Assembly (NCBI GenBank): GCA_903789505.1
Contig: CAIFEU010000029.1
Location: 963 to 18,379, forward strand
Length of the DNA: 17,417 nucleotides
Direction of reading: 5' to 3'
Source of the DNA: an uncultured Coriobacteriales bacterium
Lineage (GTDB): Bacteria > Actinomycetota > Coriobacteriia > Coriobacteriales > UMGS124
Part shown: positions 1 through 7,169 of the stretch, in pieces
Layout: the number at the start of each line of letters is the position of its first letter
Numbering within the stretch: the stretch's first letter is position 1
Notes under the pieces: model-generated
Database searches by the model: none
What the model was told of the DNA's origin: nothing
Seen by the model: only the letters and a program-made list of their open reading frames with translations
Position numbers and translations under genes: made by a program

Positions 1-52
1 TCGCTGCGTTCGCCGTCGCGCACATCGCCGTGGGGCGCGTCGCGCCCGCCGC

Positions 53-123
53 GGCCCCGGCCGGGGCCCCGGGGCGCGGGCAGGGGCCGCGCCCCCCCCG
101 GCTCGCGGTTTGGGGGGGGGGGG
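53..123. terminator. GC hairpins and G12/C8 tracts downstream of the dehydrogenase gene
   Basis: A perfect 16-bp palindrome, GGCCCCGGCCGGGGCC, sits at 53-68. A run of eight C (92-99) faces a run of twelve G (112-123) across a 12-base loop and can form a pure G:C stem. Both lie just downstream of the minus-strand dehydrogenase stop at 173, so they may end its transcript. There is no U tract. The G12 run is also a likely site of length variation or sequencing error. Confidence 0.3.
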
Positions 124-172
124 CCTCCCGTGTCTGCGGCGCCTCGCCGCCTGCCTCGCGATTGCCTGCTGC

Positions 173-1156
173 CTACTTCACGATCAGGTAGCTGTCCTGC
201 CCGTTGAGCAGCGCGTAGGCGCCCTCGACGACGGTCTCGGCCATCTGGCGGACGTCGATGTCGGTGTAGAACGCCGCGTGCGGCGTCAGGATGACGTTGG
301 GGAACGAGCGCAGGATGGCCATCTGGCGGTTGGCGATCACGTCGCCCACGCGGTTGTTGTAGTACAGGCCGTCCTCGTGCTCGAGCAGGTCGAGGGCCAC
401 GCCGGACAGCTTACCCGCCTCCATCGCGTCGATCAGCGCGTCGGTGTCGATCAGCGCGCCGCGGGCGGTGTTGACCAGCACCGCGTCGTCCTTCATCAGG
501 CCGAACGCGCGCGCGTCGATCATGTGGTGGTTGTCGGCGGTGGCGGGGGCGTGCAGCGTGATGACGTCGCTCTCGCGCAGCAGCGTGTCGAGGTCGACAT
601 AGGTGGCCTTCTCCGCCACGGCGGGCTTGGGGAACAGGTCGTAGGCCAGCAACCTGCTGCCGAAGCCGGCGAGGTGGTCCACCACGCAGCCGCCGATGCG
701 CCCCGTGCCGATGACGCCCACGGTCATGTGCGAGATGTCGCGGCCGAGCTTGCCGCGCAGGGTGTAGTCCTGCACGCGCGCGCGGTCGACGATCTGGGGC
801 ATGCGGCGCAGGCACATCATCATCAGCATGATGGCGTAGTCGGCCACCGAGTTGGGCTCGTAGGCGGTGTGCGAGACGCCCATGCCTAGCTCGCGCGCCG
901 CGGCGAGGTCGATGTGGTCGATGCCGATCGAGCGCGTGGAGATGGCCCTGACGCCGAGGTCGTGCAGACGCTGCAGCAGCGGGCGGTCCAGGGTGCGCGG
1001 GGTGACGCTGACGGCATCGTAGCCGCGCGCGAGGTCGGCGGTCTCCATCGTGGCGTACTTGGGCGACCAGCCCAGCTCGATGCCCCTCTCCTGGCAGAGC
1101 TCGGTGAAGTAGCCCAGCTCGTCGTACTCGCGCATGGCATAGACGAAAAGTTTCAC
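173..1156 (-). CDS. D-2-hydroxyacid dehydrogenase (D-lactate dehydrogenase / VanH-like)
   Basis: This is a 327-residue NAD-dependent D-2-hydroxyacid dehydrogenase, the usual length for the D-LDH/VanH/HicDH family. It should reversibly reduce a 2-keto acid such as pyruvate or 2-ketoisocaproate to the D-hydroxy acid in the cytoplasm. The Rossmann glycine motif GTGRIG is at residues 150-155, followed by an acidic residue (Asp173) typical of NAD preference. The catalytic triad fits the family spacing: Arg232 (in NTARG), Glu261 (in LEHEDG) and His293 (in TPHAAF). The C-terminal RQMAILRSFPNVILTPH block is strongly VanH/D-LDH-like. The start is GTG, with a CGAGGAG ribosome-binding site 11 bases upstream; a later ATG at residue 8 is possible. 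No vanA or vanX homologue is nearby, so a resistance role is not supported. The exact substrate is unknown. The link to the neighbouring branched-chain pathway (2-ketoisocaproate) is only a suggestion. Confidence 0.9.
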   Translation of the reverse strand: MKLFVYAMREYDELGYFTELCQERGIELGWSPKYATMETADLARGYDAVSVTPRTLDRPLLQRLHDLGVRAISTRSIGIDHIDLAAARELGMGVSHTAYEPNSVADYAIMLMMMCLRRMPQIVDRARVQDYTLRGKLGRDISHMTVGVIGTGRIGGCVVDHLAGFGSRLLAYDLFPKPAVAEKATYVDLDTLLRESDVITLHAPATADNHHMIDARAFGLMKDDAVLVNTARGALIDTDALIDAMEAGKLSGVALDLLEHEDGLYYNNRVGDVIANRQMAILRSFPNVILTPHAAFYTDIDVRQMAETVVEGAYALLNGQDSYLIVK

Positions 1157-1719
1157 TGTGGTGCACGCTCCTCGGGTCAGCGACGCCCGCGCGGGGACGG
1201 GCTGTCCGCCCGCCCGTGCCGCGCGACTGTTCGGGTGATTGGCCGCGGGCCGCAGGCCCGCCGCGCGAGCCAGTCTACACGCACGAATTCAAGGGAAGGT
1301 GGAGCGACGCGCTCCGTCGCCGCCCGCCCCCGGAGCGGCCCGCTCGCCGAGCATCTGCCCGCGCTGCGATTCGCGCGTCTCGCGACGGCGCCCCGCCCTC
1401 CGCACCTCCTCGTTCCGCCATCCCACCGCTCGCCGCCGTCCCGTGGGGCTCCCTTCGCGCGCCTTCGCCCCGCGAAAGGGCGTGATTCGGCGCCCGGCGG
1501 CTGCCGCGGACGTGTCCCTTAGTGATGATTTGAACCAGGTGTGAAATCTTGCGCAGGGCACGACCGCTCGCGGTACCACCACAACTCACGCATTCCGTTG
1601 AGGCACGATATCCGAAACACGCCATGGCGGCGTGCCCGTCACCCGGGCGATGGGGGATCGCGCGGAGGGTGGGGACGTCGCAAAATCGCAGCTTACATGA
1701 GCCATCGGGGGTGGGAAGC
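1157..1719. other. Gene-free gap between the dehydrogenase and the FMN lipoprotein
   Basis: About 560 bases hold no convincing gene; the open frames here look like high-GC shadow frames. The gap must carry the promoters of two divergent genes, but I found no well-spaced -35/-10 pair. A short hairpin, CACGCC-5 nt-GGCGTG, lies at about 1618-1634 in the presumed leader of the lipoprotein gene. The stretch 1525-1630 is less GC-rich than its surroundings and is the likeliest promoter region. Confidence 0.4.
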
Positions 1720-2268
1720 GTGCAGATTCGTGCGAACGCTGTCCGGACGGGAATCGCGGTTCTCCTCACATGCTCTTGTTCTCTCGCGGCGCTGACCGGG
1801 TGCAGCTCGGCGAGCGCCGAGGCGGGGGACTCGACCACGGCTTCGCTTTCGGCCAACGTCCTGCAGGGTGACAACAACGGCTCCCTGGCGGCGCCGTCGT
1901 CGTCCGCCTCGTCATCCTCGGCCGACAGCCTGAGCTTCGACGTCCTGTCATCGTCGGTCGTCCCCGGCTCCAAGGCGTCGAGCTCCACCAGCGACGTCTC
2001 GTATCGCGACGGCGTCTACTACGCCAGCGGGAAGGGCAAGCTCGGCGACGTCCCGGTCACCGTCGTGATTGAAAACGGGATGATTACGCGCATCTCCATG
2101 GGGGAGAACCACGAGAGCCCGATCATGTCCGAGAAGGCCCAGGAGACCGTGATCCCCGAGATCGTCTCGACGCAGTCCACCGACGTCGACGTCGCGTCGG
2201 GCGCCACCGCGACGAGCAACGCGATCATTGAGGCGGTCAATCAAGTCCTGCAGCGCGCCGCCCGGTAG
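1720..2268 (+). CDS. FMN-binding domain lipoprotein
   Basis: This 182-residue protein is a predicted lipoprotein with one FMN-binding domain (PF04205 type). The chosen GTG start follows a GGGGGTG ribosome-binding site by six bases. It gives a signal peptide with an Arg-containing n-region, a hydrophobic core and a lipobox LTGC, making Cys28 the lipidated residue. Upstream in-frame starts add about 57 Arg/Pro-rich residues and would bury the signal peptide. A Ser-rich spacer (about residues 29-90) tethers the C-terminal domain (about 95-182), which starts YRDGVYYASGKG. It ends in the flavinylation motif SGATATS, with Thr163 as the predicted covalent FMN site for ApbE. The end of the domain closely resembles the C-terminus of the flavoprotein at 15288-17228 (shared STDVD and GAT segments). 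A role as an extracytoplasmic electron carrier, similar in idea to PplA, is inferred. No quinone- or NADH-linked partner gene adjoins it. Confidence 0.85.
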   Translation: MQIRANAVRTGIAVLLTCSCSLAALTGCSSASAEAGDSTTASLSANVLQGDNNGSLAAPSSSASSSSADSLSFDVLSSSVVPGSKASSSTSDVSYRDGVYYASGKGKLGDVPVTVVIENGMITRISMGENHESPIMSEKAQETVIPEIVSTQSTDVDVASGATATSNAIIEAVNQVLQRAAR

Positions 2269-2656
2269 GGGCACCTCCGCCCGTCCGCCTTGGCGGTCTC
2301 CGCGCTCGTCGGGGCCGGGCTCGTCCGCGTCTCGTCCGTCAGGTCAGATCCGCCTGCGCCATGCCGCGTTCGTCGCATCCCGCCTCCCATGCCCGCGCCC
2401 CCCGCCCCGCCCCTGGCGGCGGGGAGAGCCGGTTGGGGGGCGCGATTGTCCGGTAGGGGCGTGACGGCGCGCTTTTGCCCCGAAGGGCGATCGCATCAAG
2501 GCTAGAATGGCACGCTAAGTCAAAAACCGGGCGGGCGGCTCCCCGGTACCCGTGACGACGCCCGACGCGTCCGAGCGGCAGCGCCGTCCCCGCGTCTCGG
2601 CCCGTTTCGCCCGCTGCACCCGCATCTGCCGACCCCTCGAGAAAAGAGCGGCGCCC
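2269..2656 (+). promoter_or_regulatory. ilvBNC upstream region with candidate -10 box
   Basis: The 388 bases between the lipoprotein stop and ilvB hold no gene. A hairpin with CCCCGC/GCGGGG arms lies near 2404-2425 and may end the lipoprotein transcript. A good -10 box, TAGAAT, lies at 2503-2508, in the least GC-rich part of the gap. No clear -35 sits at 16-18 bases; the nearest TTGCCC (2475-2480) is 22 bases away. If used, it gives a leader of about 140 bases. I found no leader peptide rich in Ile, Val or Leu here, unlike the second acetolactate synthase locus. Confidence 0.4.
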
Positions 2657-4324
2657 ATGAAGCTGAAAGGCTCTGACATCATCGTTCGGACCTTGATCGA
2701 GCAGGGGGTCGACTGCGTCTTTGGCTACCCGGGCGGGACGGTCATCGACATCTACGACTCCCTGTACAAGTACGCCGACCAGATCCACCACGTCCTGACC
2801 GCCCACGAGCAGGGGGCGGCCCACGCCGCCGACGGCTACGCGCGCGCCACCGGCAAGGTGGGGGTGTGCATCGCCACGTCGGGACCCGGCTCGACGAACC
2901 TGGTCACGGGCATCGCGACGGCGTTCCTCGACTCTATCCCGATGGTCGCAATCACCGGCAACGTCGCGATGGCACAGATCGGCACCGACTCCTTCCAGGA
3001 GCTCGACATCACCGGCGTCACACTGCCCATCACCAAGCACAACTTCTTCGTGAGCGACTCCTCGCAGCTCGCGGGCACCATCCGCGCGGCGTTCGAGCTC
3101 GCGATGTCGGGCCGTCCGGGCCCGGTGCTGGTCGACATCGCCAAGAACGCGCAGGCGGCGACCGCCGAGTACGAGCCGGCCGACCCGGTGCGCCCCACCT
3201 ACAGCTTCGCCGCCGACAAGGCCAAGGTGGCCGAGGCCGCCGAGCTCATCAACTCGTCCAAGCGCCCCTACGTCTACTTCGGCGGCGGGGCGGTGACCTC
3301 GCACACCGAGCCGCAGATCCTGCAGCTCGCCGACATGATCGACGCCCCGATCGGCTGCTCGCTGATGGGCATCTCCGCAATCCCCACCGACTCCGAGCGC
3401 TTCCTGGGCATGGAGGGCATGCACGGCCACTTCGCGAGCACGCGCGCCATCACCAACGCCGACTGCATCGTGGCGCTGGGCGTGCGCTTCAACGACCGCT
3501 CGACCGGCAACCGCAAGAAGTTCGCCCGCTCCGCCAAGATCGTCCACATCGACATCGACGAGTCGGAGCTCTCCAAGACCGTGGCCGACGCCGTCGACCT
3601 GCACGGTGACCTGGCGCTGACCCTGCGCGAGCTGCTGCCGCTGATCGACCGCAAGCAGCGTCCCGAGTGGGCCGAGCAGGTCAGGGGGTACGTCGAGCGG
3701 GAGCGCGCCGGCGCCGACACGCGCGACGGCCTCACGCCGCGCAACGTGATGAGGACGCTGCAGGGCCACCTCGGCGCGCGCACGCCCGTGGTGACCGACG
3801 TGGGCCAGCACCAGATGTGGGCCGCGCAGTACCTCAAGTTCAGCCTGCGCCGCACGTTCATCTCCAGCGGCGGCCTGGGCACGATGGGCTTCGGCATGGG
3901 CGCCGCTATCGGCGCGCAGATGGGCACCGGCGAGCACGTGGCGCTGATCACCGGCGACGGCAGCTTCGGCATGAACCTCAACGAGATGGCGACCGCGGTC
4001 ACCAACGGCGTGCCGCTCGTGATCTTGCTGCTCAACAACGGCGTGCTGGGCATGGTGCGCCAGCAGCAGCGCTTCATCTGCAGCAAGCGCTACTCCAACG
4101 TCGACCTCAACCGCCGCACCGACTTCGTGGCGCTGGCCAAGGCCTTCGGCGCCGACGGCACGCGGGTGTCGTCGCTGGAGGAGCTCGACGCCGCGCTGAC
4201 GACGGCGTTCGCGGCCGACGGCCCCTACCTGGTGGAGGTGCCCATCGACAAGGAGGAGCTCGTGCTGCCGATGATGCTGCCCGGCGGGACCCTGGACAAC
4301 CTGATCGTGGAAGACGGTGAGTAG
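2657..4324 (+). CDS. ilvB: Acetolactate synthase, catalytic (large) subunit
   Basis: This is a 555-residue ThDP- and FAD-dependent acetohydroxyacid synthase. It condenses two pyruvates to acetolactate, or pyruvate with 2-ketobutyrate to acetohydroxybutyrate: the first common step of Val/Leu and Ile synthesis. The N-terminal FGYPGG loop (about 22-27) and the catalytic Glu51 in AHEQGAAHAADGYAR are present. The ThDP/Mg motif begins GDGSF at residue 433 and ends with NN at 460-461. I chose the ATG at 2657 because homologues begin MKL-G-; the upstream in-frame GTG at 2552 would add 35 Arg-rich residues. The ribosome-binding site is weak (AAAAGAG). The gene overlaps or abuts ilvN, the usual order for enzyme subunits made together. 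A second catalytic gene of the same family lies at 8609-10312. Confidence 0.96.
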   Translation: MKLKGSDIIVRTLIEQGVDCVFGYPGGTVIDIYDSLYKYADQIHHVLTAHEQGAAHAADGYARATGKVGVCIATSGPGSTNLVTGIATAFLDSIPMVAITGNVAMAQIGTDSFQELDITGVTLPITKHNFFVSDSSQLAGTIRAAFELAMSGRPGPVLVDIAKNAQAATAEYEPADPVRPTYSFAADKAKVAEAAELINSSKRPYVYFGGGAVTSHTEPQILQLADMIDAPIGCSLMGISAIPTDSERFLGMEGMHGHFASTRAITNADCIVALGVRFNDRSTGNRKKFARSAKIVHIDIDESELSKTVADAVDLHGDLALTLRELLPLIDRKQRPEWAEQVRGYVERERAGADTRDGLTPRNVMRTLQGHLGARTPVVTDVGQHQMWAAQYLKFSLRRTFISSGGLGTMGFGMGAAIGAQMGTGEHVALITGDGSFGMNLNEMATAVTNGVPLVILLLNNGVLGMVRQQQRFICSKRYSNVDLNRRTDFVALAKAFGADGTRVSSLEELDAALTTAFAADGPYLVEVPIDKEELVLPMMLPGGTLDNLIVEDGE

Positions 4325-4325
4325 C

Positions 4326-5048
4326 GTGAATCGATACACGATCGCCATCCTGGTCCGCAACGAGTTCGGCGTCCTCAACCGCGTCACCAGCATGTTCCGA
4401 CGCCGCCAGTTCAACATCGAGTGCCTCACCGTGAGCGAGACCGAGTCGCCCGCCTACTCGCGCATCACGCTGATCTTCGAGGGCGAGGACAACGCCAAGC
4501 GTCAGCTGGTCACGCAGCTCTACAAGCTGCCCGACGTCGTGAAGGTCAAGGAGTTCGACCCCGACCACACGATTAGCGCCGAGCTGCTGCTGATCAAGAT
4601 GGCCAACGACCCCGAGACGCGCGAGGAGATCCTGGACGCGGCGAGCGCCTTCGAGGCCAAGGTCGTGGACTACACGCGCCACTCCATCGTGCTGCGCATG
4701 ACCGACGACAGCCGCCGCATCGACGCGTTCCTCGACCTGATGCGCGACTTCGAGATCATCGAGATCTGCCGCACCGGCGTCGTCTCGCTGGAGCGCGGCG
4801 GCGAGAACTCGCTGCGCCACCAGAGCTTGAGCGAGCGCGTGTCGGGCGCCGCCCCGCCCGCCGCCCCCCCCCCCGCGCCCGCCGCCCGCGCCGCCCGGCC
4901 GGTCGCATGGGTCGGCGGGACGGCGTGGCGGCGGGCCCTGGGGATGGTCCCTCGCGGGGCGGGGCGTGTGCCCGCGTGGGTGCGTGGCGGCTGGCCGGTC
5001 GCATGCGCCCGTGTGGGCGAACGTGTGCGTCAAGCTGCACTTCTGTGA
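4326..5048 (+). CDS. ilvN: Acetolactate synthase, regulatory (small) subunit with unusual tail
   Basis: The first 160-170 residues are a standard IlvN/IlvH small subunit: an N-terminal ACT domain (RYTIAILVRNEFGVLNRV onward, about 4-75) and the C-terminal small-subunit domain ending near SLERGG. It binds the large subunit, activates it and confers feedback inhibition by valine. The start is ambiguous: GTG 4326 gives MNRYTIAIL, while GTG 4317 adds three residues and overlaps ilvB by eight bases. The oddity is the tail. After about residue 170 come some 70 residues rich in Pro, Ala, Gly, Trp and Arg with no family resemblance, read through an 11-base C run (4864-4874). The family usually ends near 160-175 residues. 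A lost stop codon, or a homopolymer error or slippage, is likely. ilvC follows 122 bases later. Confidence 0.9.
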   Translation: MNRYTIAILVRNEFGVLNRVTSMFRRRQFNIECLTVSETESPAYSRITLIFEGEDNAKRQLVTQLYKLPDVVKVKEFDPDHTISAELLLIKMANDPETREEILDAASAFEAKVVDYTRHSIVLRMTDDSRRIDAFLDLMRDFEIIEICRTGVVSLERGGENSLRHQSLSERVSGAAPPAAPPPAPAARAARPVAWVGGTAWRRALGMVPRGAGRVPAWVRGGWPVACARVGERVRQAALL

Positions 5049-5170
5049 TTGTCCTGCGCACGAAACTGCGCGGAAATAAAGCGGACGTCCAATGTATGCT
5101 TACACCCGGAGCCCCTTCCGGAGCTCAATCCGACATCCGGGCGGCGTCACAAAGGAAGAAAGGAAGCAGC

Positions 5171-6199
5171 ATGGCCGACCACAAGTTCCGCCTGTTCCAC
5201 GAGCAGGACTGCGACATTCACAAGCTTGACGGGAAGACCGTCGCCGTCATCGGCTACGGCTCTCAGGGGCACGCCCACGCGCTCAACCTCAAGGATTCCG
5301 GCGTGAACGTCGTCGTCGGCCTGTACGAGGGCAGCAAGTCCAAGGCCAAGGCCGAGGCCCAGGGCCTGAAGGTCGTCTCCAACGCCGAGGCCACCCGCAT
5401 GGCGGACATCATCATGATCCTGATCAACGACGAGAAGCAGGCGAAGATGTACAAGGAGGACATCGAGCCCAACCTCGCCCCCGGCAAGACCGTGGCGTTC
5501 GCCCATGGCTTCAACATCCACTACGGCTGCATCACCGTGCGCCCCGACTGCAACGTCATCATGGTCGCCCCCAAGGCGCCGGGCCACACCGTGCGCTCCG
5601 AGTACCAGGCCGGCAAGGGCACGCCCTGCCTGGTCTGCGCCCACCAGGACGCGACCGGCGACGCGTTCGACCTCGCCCTGGCCTACGGCGCCGCGATCGG
5701 CGGAGCCCGCGCCGCGCTGCTCGAGACCGACTTCAAGACCGAGACCGAGACCGACCTGTTCGGCGAGCAGGACGTGCTGTGCGGCGGCCTGACCGACCTG
5801 ATGAAGGCGGGCTTCGAGACGCTGGTCGAGGCCGGCTACGACCCGCGCAACGCCTACTTCGAGTGCATCCACGAGATGAAGCTGATCGTCGACCTGATCT
5901 ACGAGAGTGGCTTCGCGGGCATGCGCTACTCCATCTCCAACACCGCCGAGTACGGCGACTACACCTGCGGTCCGCGCGTCATCACCGAGGCCGCGCGCGA
6001 GGGCATGCGCGAGAACCTGCGCCGCATCCAGGACGGCTCGTTCGCCAAGGAGTTCCTGCTCGACATGAGCGACGAGAGCCACCAGGTGCACTTCAAGGCC
6101 ATGCGCCGCATGGAGGCCGAGCAGCTGCTCGAGAAGACCGGCGCCGAGATTCGCAGCATGTACTCCTGGAACGACGAGGACAAGCTGGTCAACAACTAG
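5171..6199 (+). CDS. ilvC: Ketol-acid reductoisomerase (class I)
   Basis: This is a 342-residue class I ketol-acid reductoisomerase. It converts acetolactate and acetohydroxybutyrate to the dihydroxy acids with NAD(P)H and Mg2+. The cofactor fold shows GYGSQGHA (28-35) and the loop GSKSK (54-58), whose serines suit NADPH. His112 in AHGFNIHY is conserved. The metal ligands of the KARI domain are visible as Asp195 and Glu199 (DLFGEQ) and Glu231 and Glu235 (FECIHE), with Ser256 in SISNTAEYG. The ATG follows a strong GGAAG-rich ribosome-binding site. An open frame runs upstream in the same phase as far as 4907, but that part has no family resemblance. The gene is probably co-transcribed with ilvBN and is closed by a hairpin at 6219-6251. 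Confidence 0.97.
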   Translation: MADHKFRLFHEQDCDIHKLDGKTVAVIGYGSQGHAHALNLKDSGVNVVVGLYEGSKSKAKAEAQGLKVVSNAEATRMADIIMILINDEKQAKMYKEDIEPNLAPGKTVAFAHGFNIHYGCITVRPDCNVIMVAPKAPGHTVRSEYQAGKGTPCLVCAHQDATGDAFDLALAYGAAIGGARAALLETDFKTETETDLFGEQDVLCGGLTDLMKAGFETLVEAGYDPRNAYFECIHEMKLIVDLIYESGFAGMRYSISNTAEYGDYTCGPRVITEAAREGMRENLRRIQDGSFAKEFLLDMSDESHQVHFKAMRRMEAEQLLEKTGAEIRSMYSWNDEDKLVNN

Positions 6200-6218
6200 T
6201 CTCGCGCATCGAGGCGAA

Positions 6219-6251
6219 CCGCACCGGGGAGGTGAGCCCTCCTCGGTGCGG
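6219..6251 (+). terminator. Strong hairpin after ilvC
   Basis: CCGCACCGGGGAGG (6219-6232) pairs with CCTCCTCGGTGCGG (6238-6251) to form a 14-bp stem with one G:U pair and a five-base loop, 20 bases after the ilvC stop. It lacks a U run, as do several other end-of-gene hairpins in the window. It is the likely end of the ilvBNC transcript. Confidence 0.6.
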
Positions 6252-6279
6252 ACGCTGAGGGGTACGCGGGATGCCCGAG

Positions 6280-6345
6280 GGATGCCGTCGGCTCGATGCG
6301 AGCTGGCGGCATCTTTGCGTCTGTGCCGCAGTGCGCCTCGGGCAC
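6280..6345. repeat. 66-bp direct repeat, copy 1
   Basis: These 66 bases match 7081-7146 at 65 positions; the single difference is T at 6338 against C at 7139. Each copy contains a hairpin with GATGCCG/CGGCATC outer arms and GCTCG/CGAGC inner arms, followed by TTTGCG. A second, shorter inverted repeat, GTGCC/GGCAC, lies at the right end. The sequences outside the two copies are unrelated, so the repeat edges are sharp. Confidence 0.9.
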
Positions 6346-6529
6346 CATGAGATACGCGGCCAGCTTAGGGGCGTTTGCGACGGGCGAGGTCGGTCTGACA
6401 TCGCGTCGACGAGATGGCGAGGCGTCCGGCTCGTTGGGCAGAGACGGTGAGCGTCGGTTTGTGTCCTGCTATCATCAGGTTGGGCAGCTTGCCCTTCATG
6501 AACAATCTCGCCTGTTGAGGGTGATGTCG

Positions 6530-6802
6530 ATGATGTACCCGTTCTTGACGCTGAATGACGACACCGAGATCGTCCACTCCGACATGAGGGAGGACGGTCG
6601 TGTGAAGGTGTACATCGAGAAACCGGACGAGCGGGATGGTTTCCACCACGTGACGTGCTGGCTCCCCGATGGCACGTGGGAAGACAATGACGGCTTCTCG
6701 GAGGAGGAGCTCGCTTACTTGAAGGACATCGTCCGCTCCACCTCGAACCTCATTCCTGAGTTTGCCGCGGACGGAGGGTTCGAGAATGCCTCAGGTTTTT
6801 AG
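6530..6802 (+). CDS. Small uncharacterised protein, partner of the DUF4160 gene
   Basis: This is an acidic protein of about 90 residues starting MMYPFLTLNDD, with no signal peptide or membrane segment. It contains YIEKPDERDGFHHVTCWLPD and a C-terminal SEEELAYLKDIVRSTSNLI helix, ending in DGGFENASGF. I do not recognise a characterised domain. Similar small proteins beginning MYPF-TL-DDTEIVHS occur, as I recall, before DUF4160 genes in Coriobacteriia. The start was chosen from a cluster (GTG 6521, ATG 6524, 6530, 6533) because GAGG at 6517-6520 is nine bases before 6530. Its last 17 bases overlap the start of the DUF4160 pseudogene, so the two were translationally coupled. Both lie between the 66-bp repeats. 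Function is unknown; an accessory or toxin-antitoxin-like role is only a guess from context. Confidence 0.65.
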   Translation: MMYPFLTLNDDTEIVHSDMREDGRVKVYIEKPDERDGFHHVTCWLPDGTWEDNDGFSEEELAYLKDIVRSTSNLIPEFAADGGFENASGF

Positions 6803-7062
6803 AATTGGTCCACTGGGTCTACTTCTGGGCAAACGAGGGCGAACCGCTCTAACCCATTCACGTTCATGTTTCGGAGGGGGCGCCCGTCAAGAACGCGACC
6901 AAGATATGGATTACCGCGGCTGGCAAGACGTATCTCGCAAACAATGACTCGAAAATTCCAAGCAAGACGCTTCGTAACATCACGCGCATTATTGAAGCTA
7001 GAAGTGCCGAAATCATTGCGATGTGGGAAGAATATTTCGATTATATAAGTTATTACTGCTAG
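6786..7062 (+). pseudogene. Decayed DUF4160 family gene
   Basis: The start reads MPQVFRIGPL in one frame. It continues in another frame as VYFWANEGEPL, then hits TAA where the family usually has Glu (EPLEPIHVHV). From there it is open through PIHVHVSEGAPVKNATKIW to a natural end, DYISYYC, at TAG 7060-7062. The span of 277 bases is 3n+1, in line with one frameshift near 6815-6822. The gene therefore has two lesions: a frameshift and a nonsense codon (about 6850). Intact DUF4160 proteins are about 85-95 residues, matching this span. The second half is clearly less GC-rich than the rest of the window, suggesting transfer from elsewhere. Biochemical function of DUF4160 is not established. Confidence 0.75.
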
Positions 7063-7080
7063 AATTTGAAATGAAATATT

Positions 7081-7146
7081 GGATGCCGTCGGCTCGATGC
7101 GAGCTGGCGGCATCTTTGCGTCTGTGCCGCAGTGCGCCCCGGGCAC
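7081..7146. repeat. 66-bp direct repeat, copy 2
   Basis: This is the second copy of the repeat at 6280-6345. It begins 19 bases after the DUF4160 pseudogene stop and ends 24 bases before the minus-strand PIN toxin stop. Its hairpin could serve as a terminator for either convergent gene. Together the two copies bracket an 801-base unit that could be lost by recombination between them. Confidence 0.9.
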
Positions 7147-7169
7147 GCGTCCGCGCCAGGCGGCGTTGC

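Noticed and set aside
173..1156. Vancomycin-resistance vanH
   Set aside because: The sequence is VanH-like, but no vanA-type ligase, vanX, or VanRS pair is in the window next to it; general D-hydroxyacid dehydrogenase is the safer call.
2515..2656. Leader-peptide attenuator for ilvBNC
   Set aside because: The only in-frame small ORF here is Arg/Pro-rich with no cluster of Ile, Val or Leu codons, and there is no U-tailed terminator.
2339..4429. 696-codon open frame antisense to ilvB
   Set aside because: Same composition-driven shadow as above; ilvB on the other strand is unambiguous.
4907..5170. N-terminal extension of ilvC in the same frame
   Set aside because: It has no family resemblance, covers the end of ilvN and the intergenic leader, and the ATG at 5171 has a strong ribosome-binding site and matches the usual start of the family.
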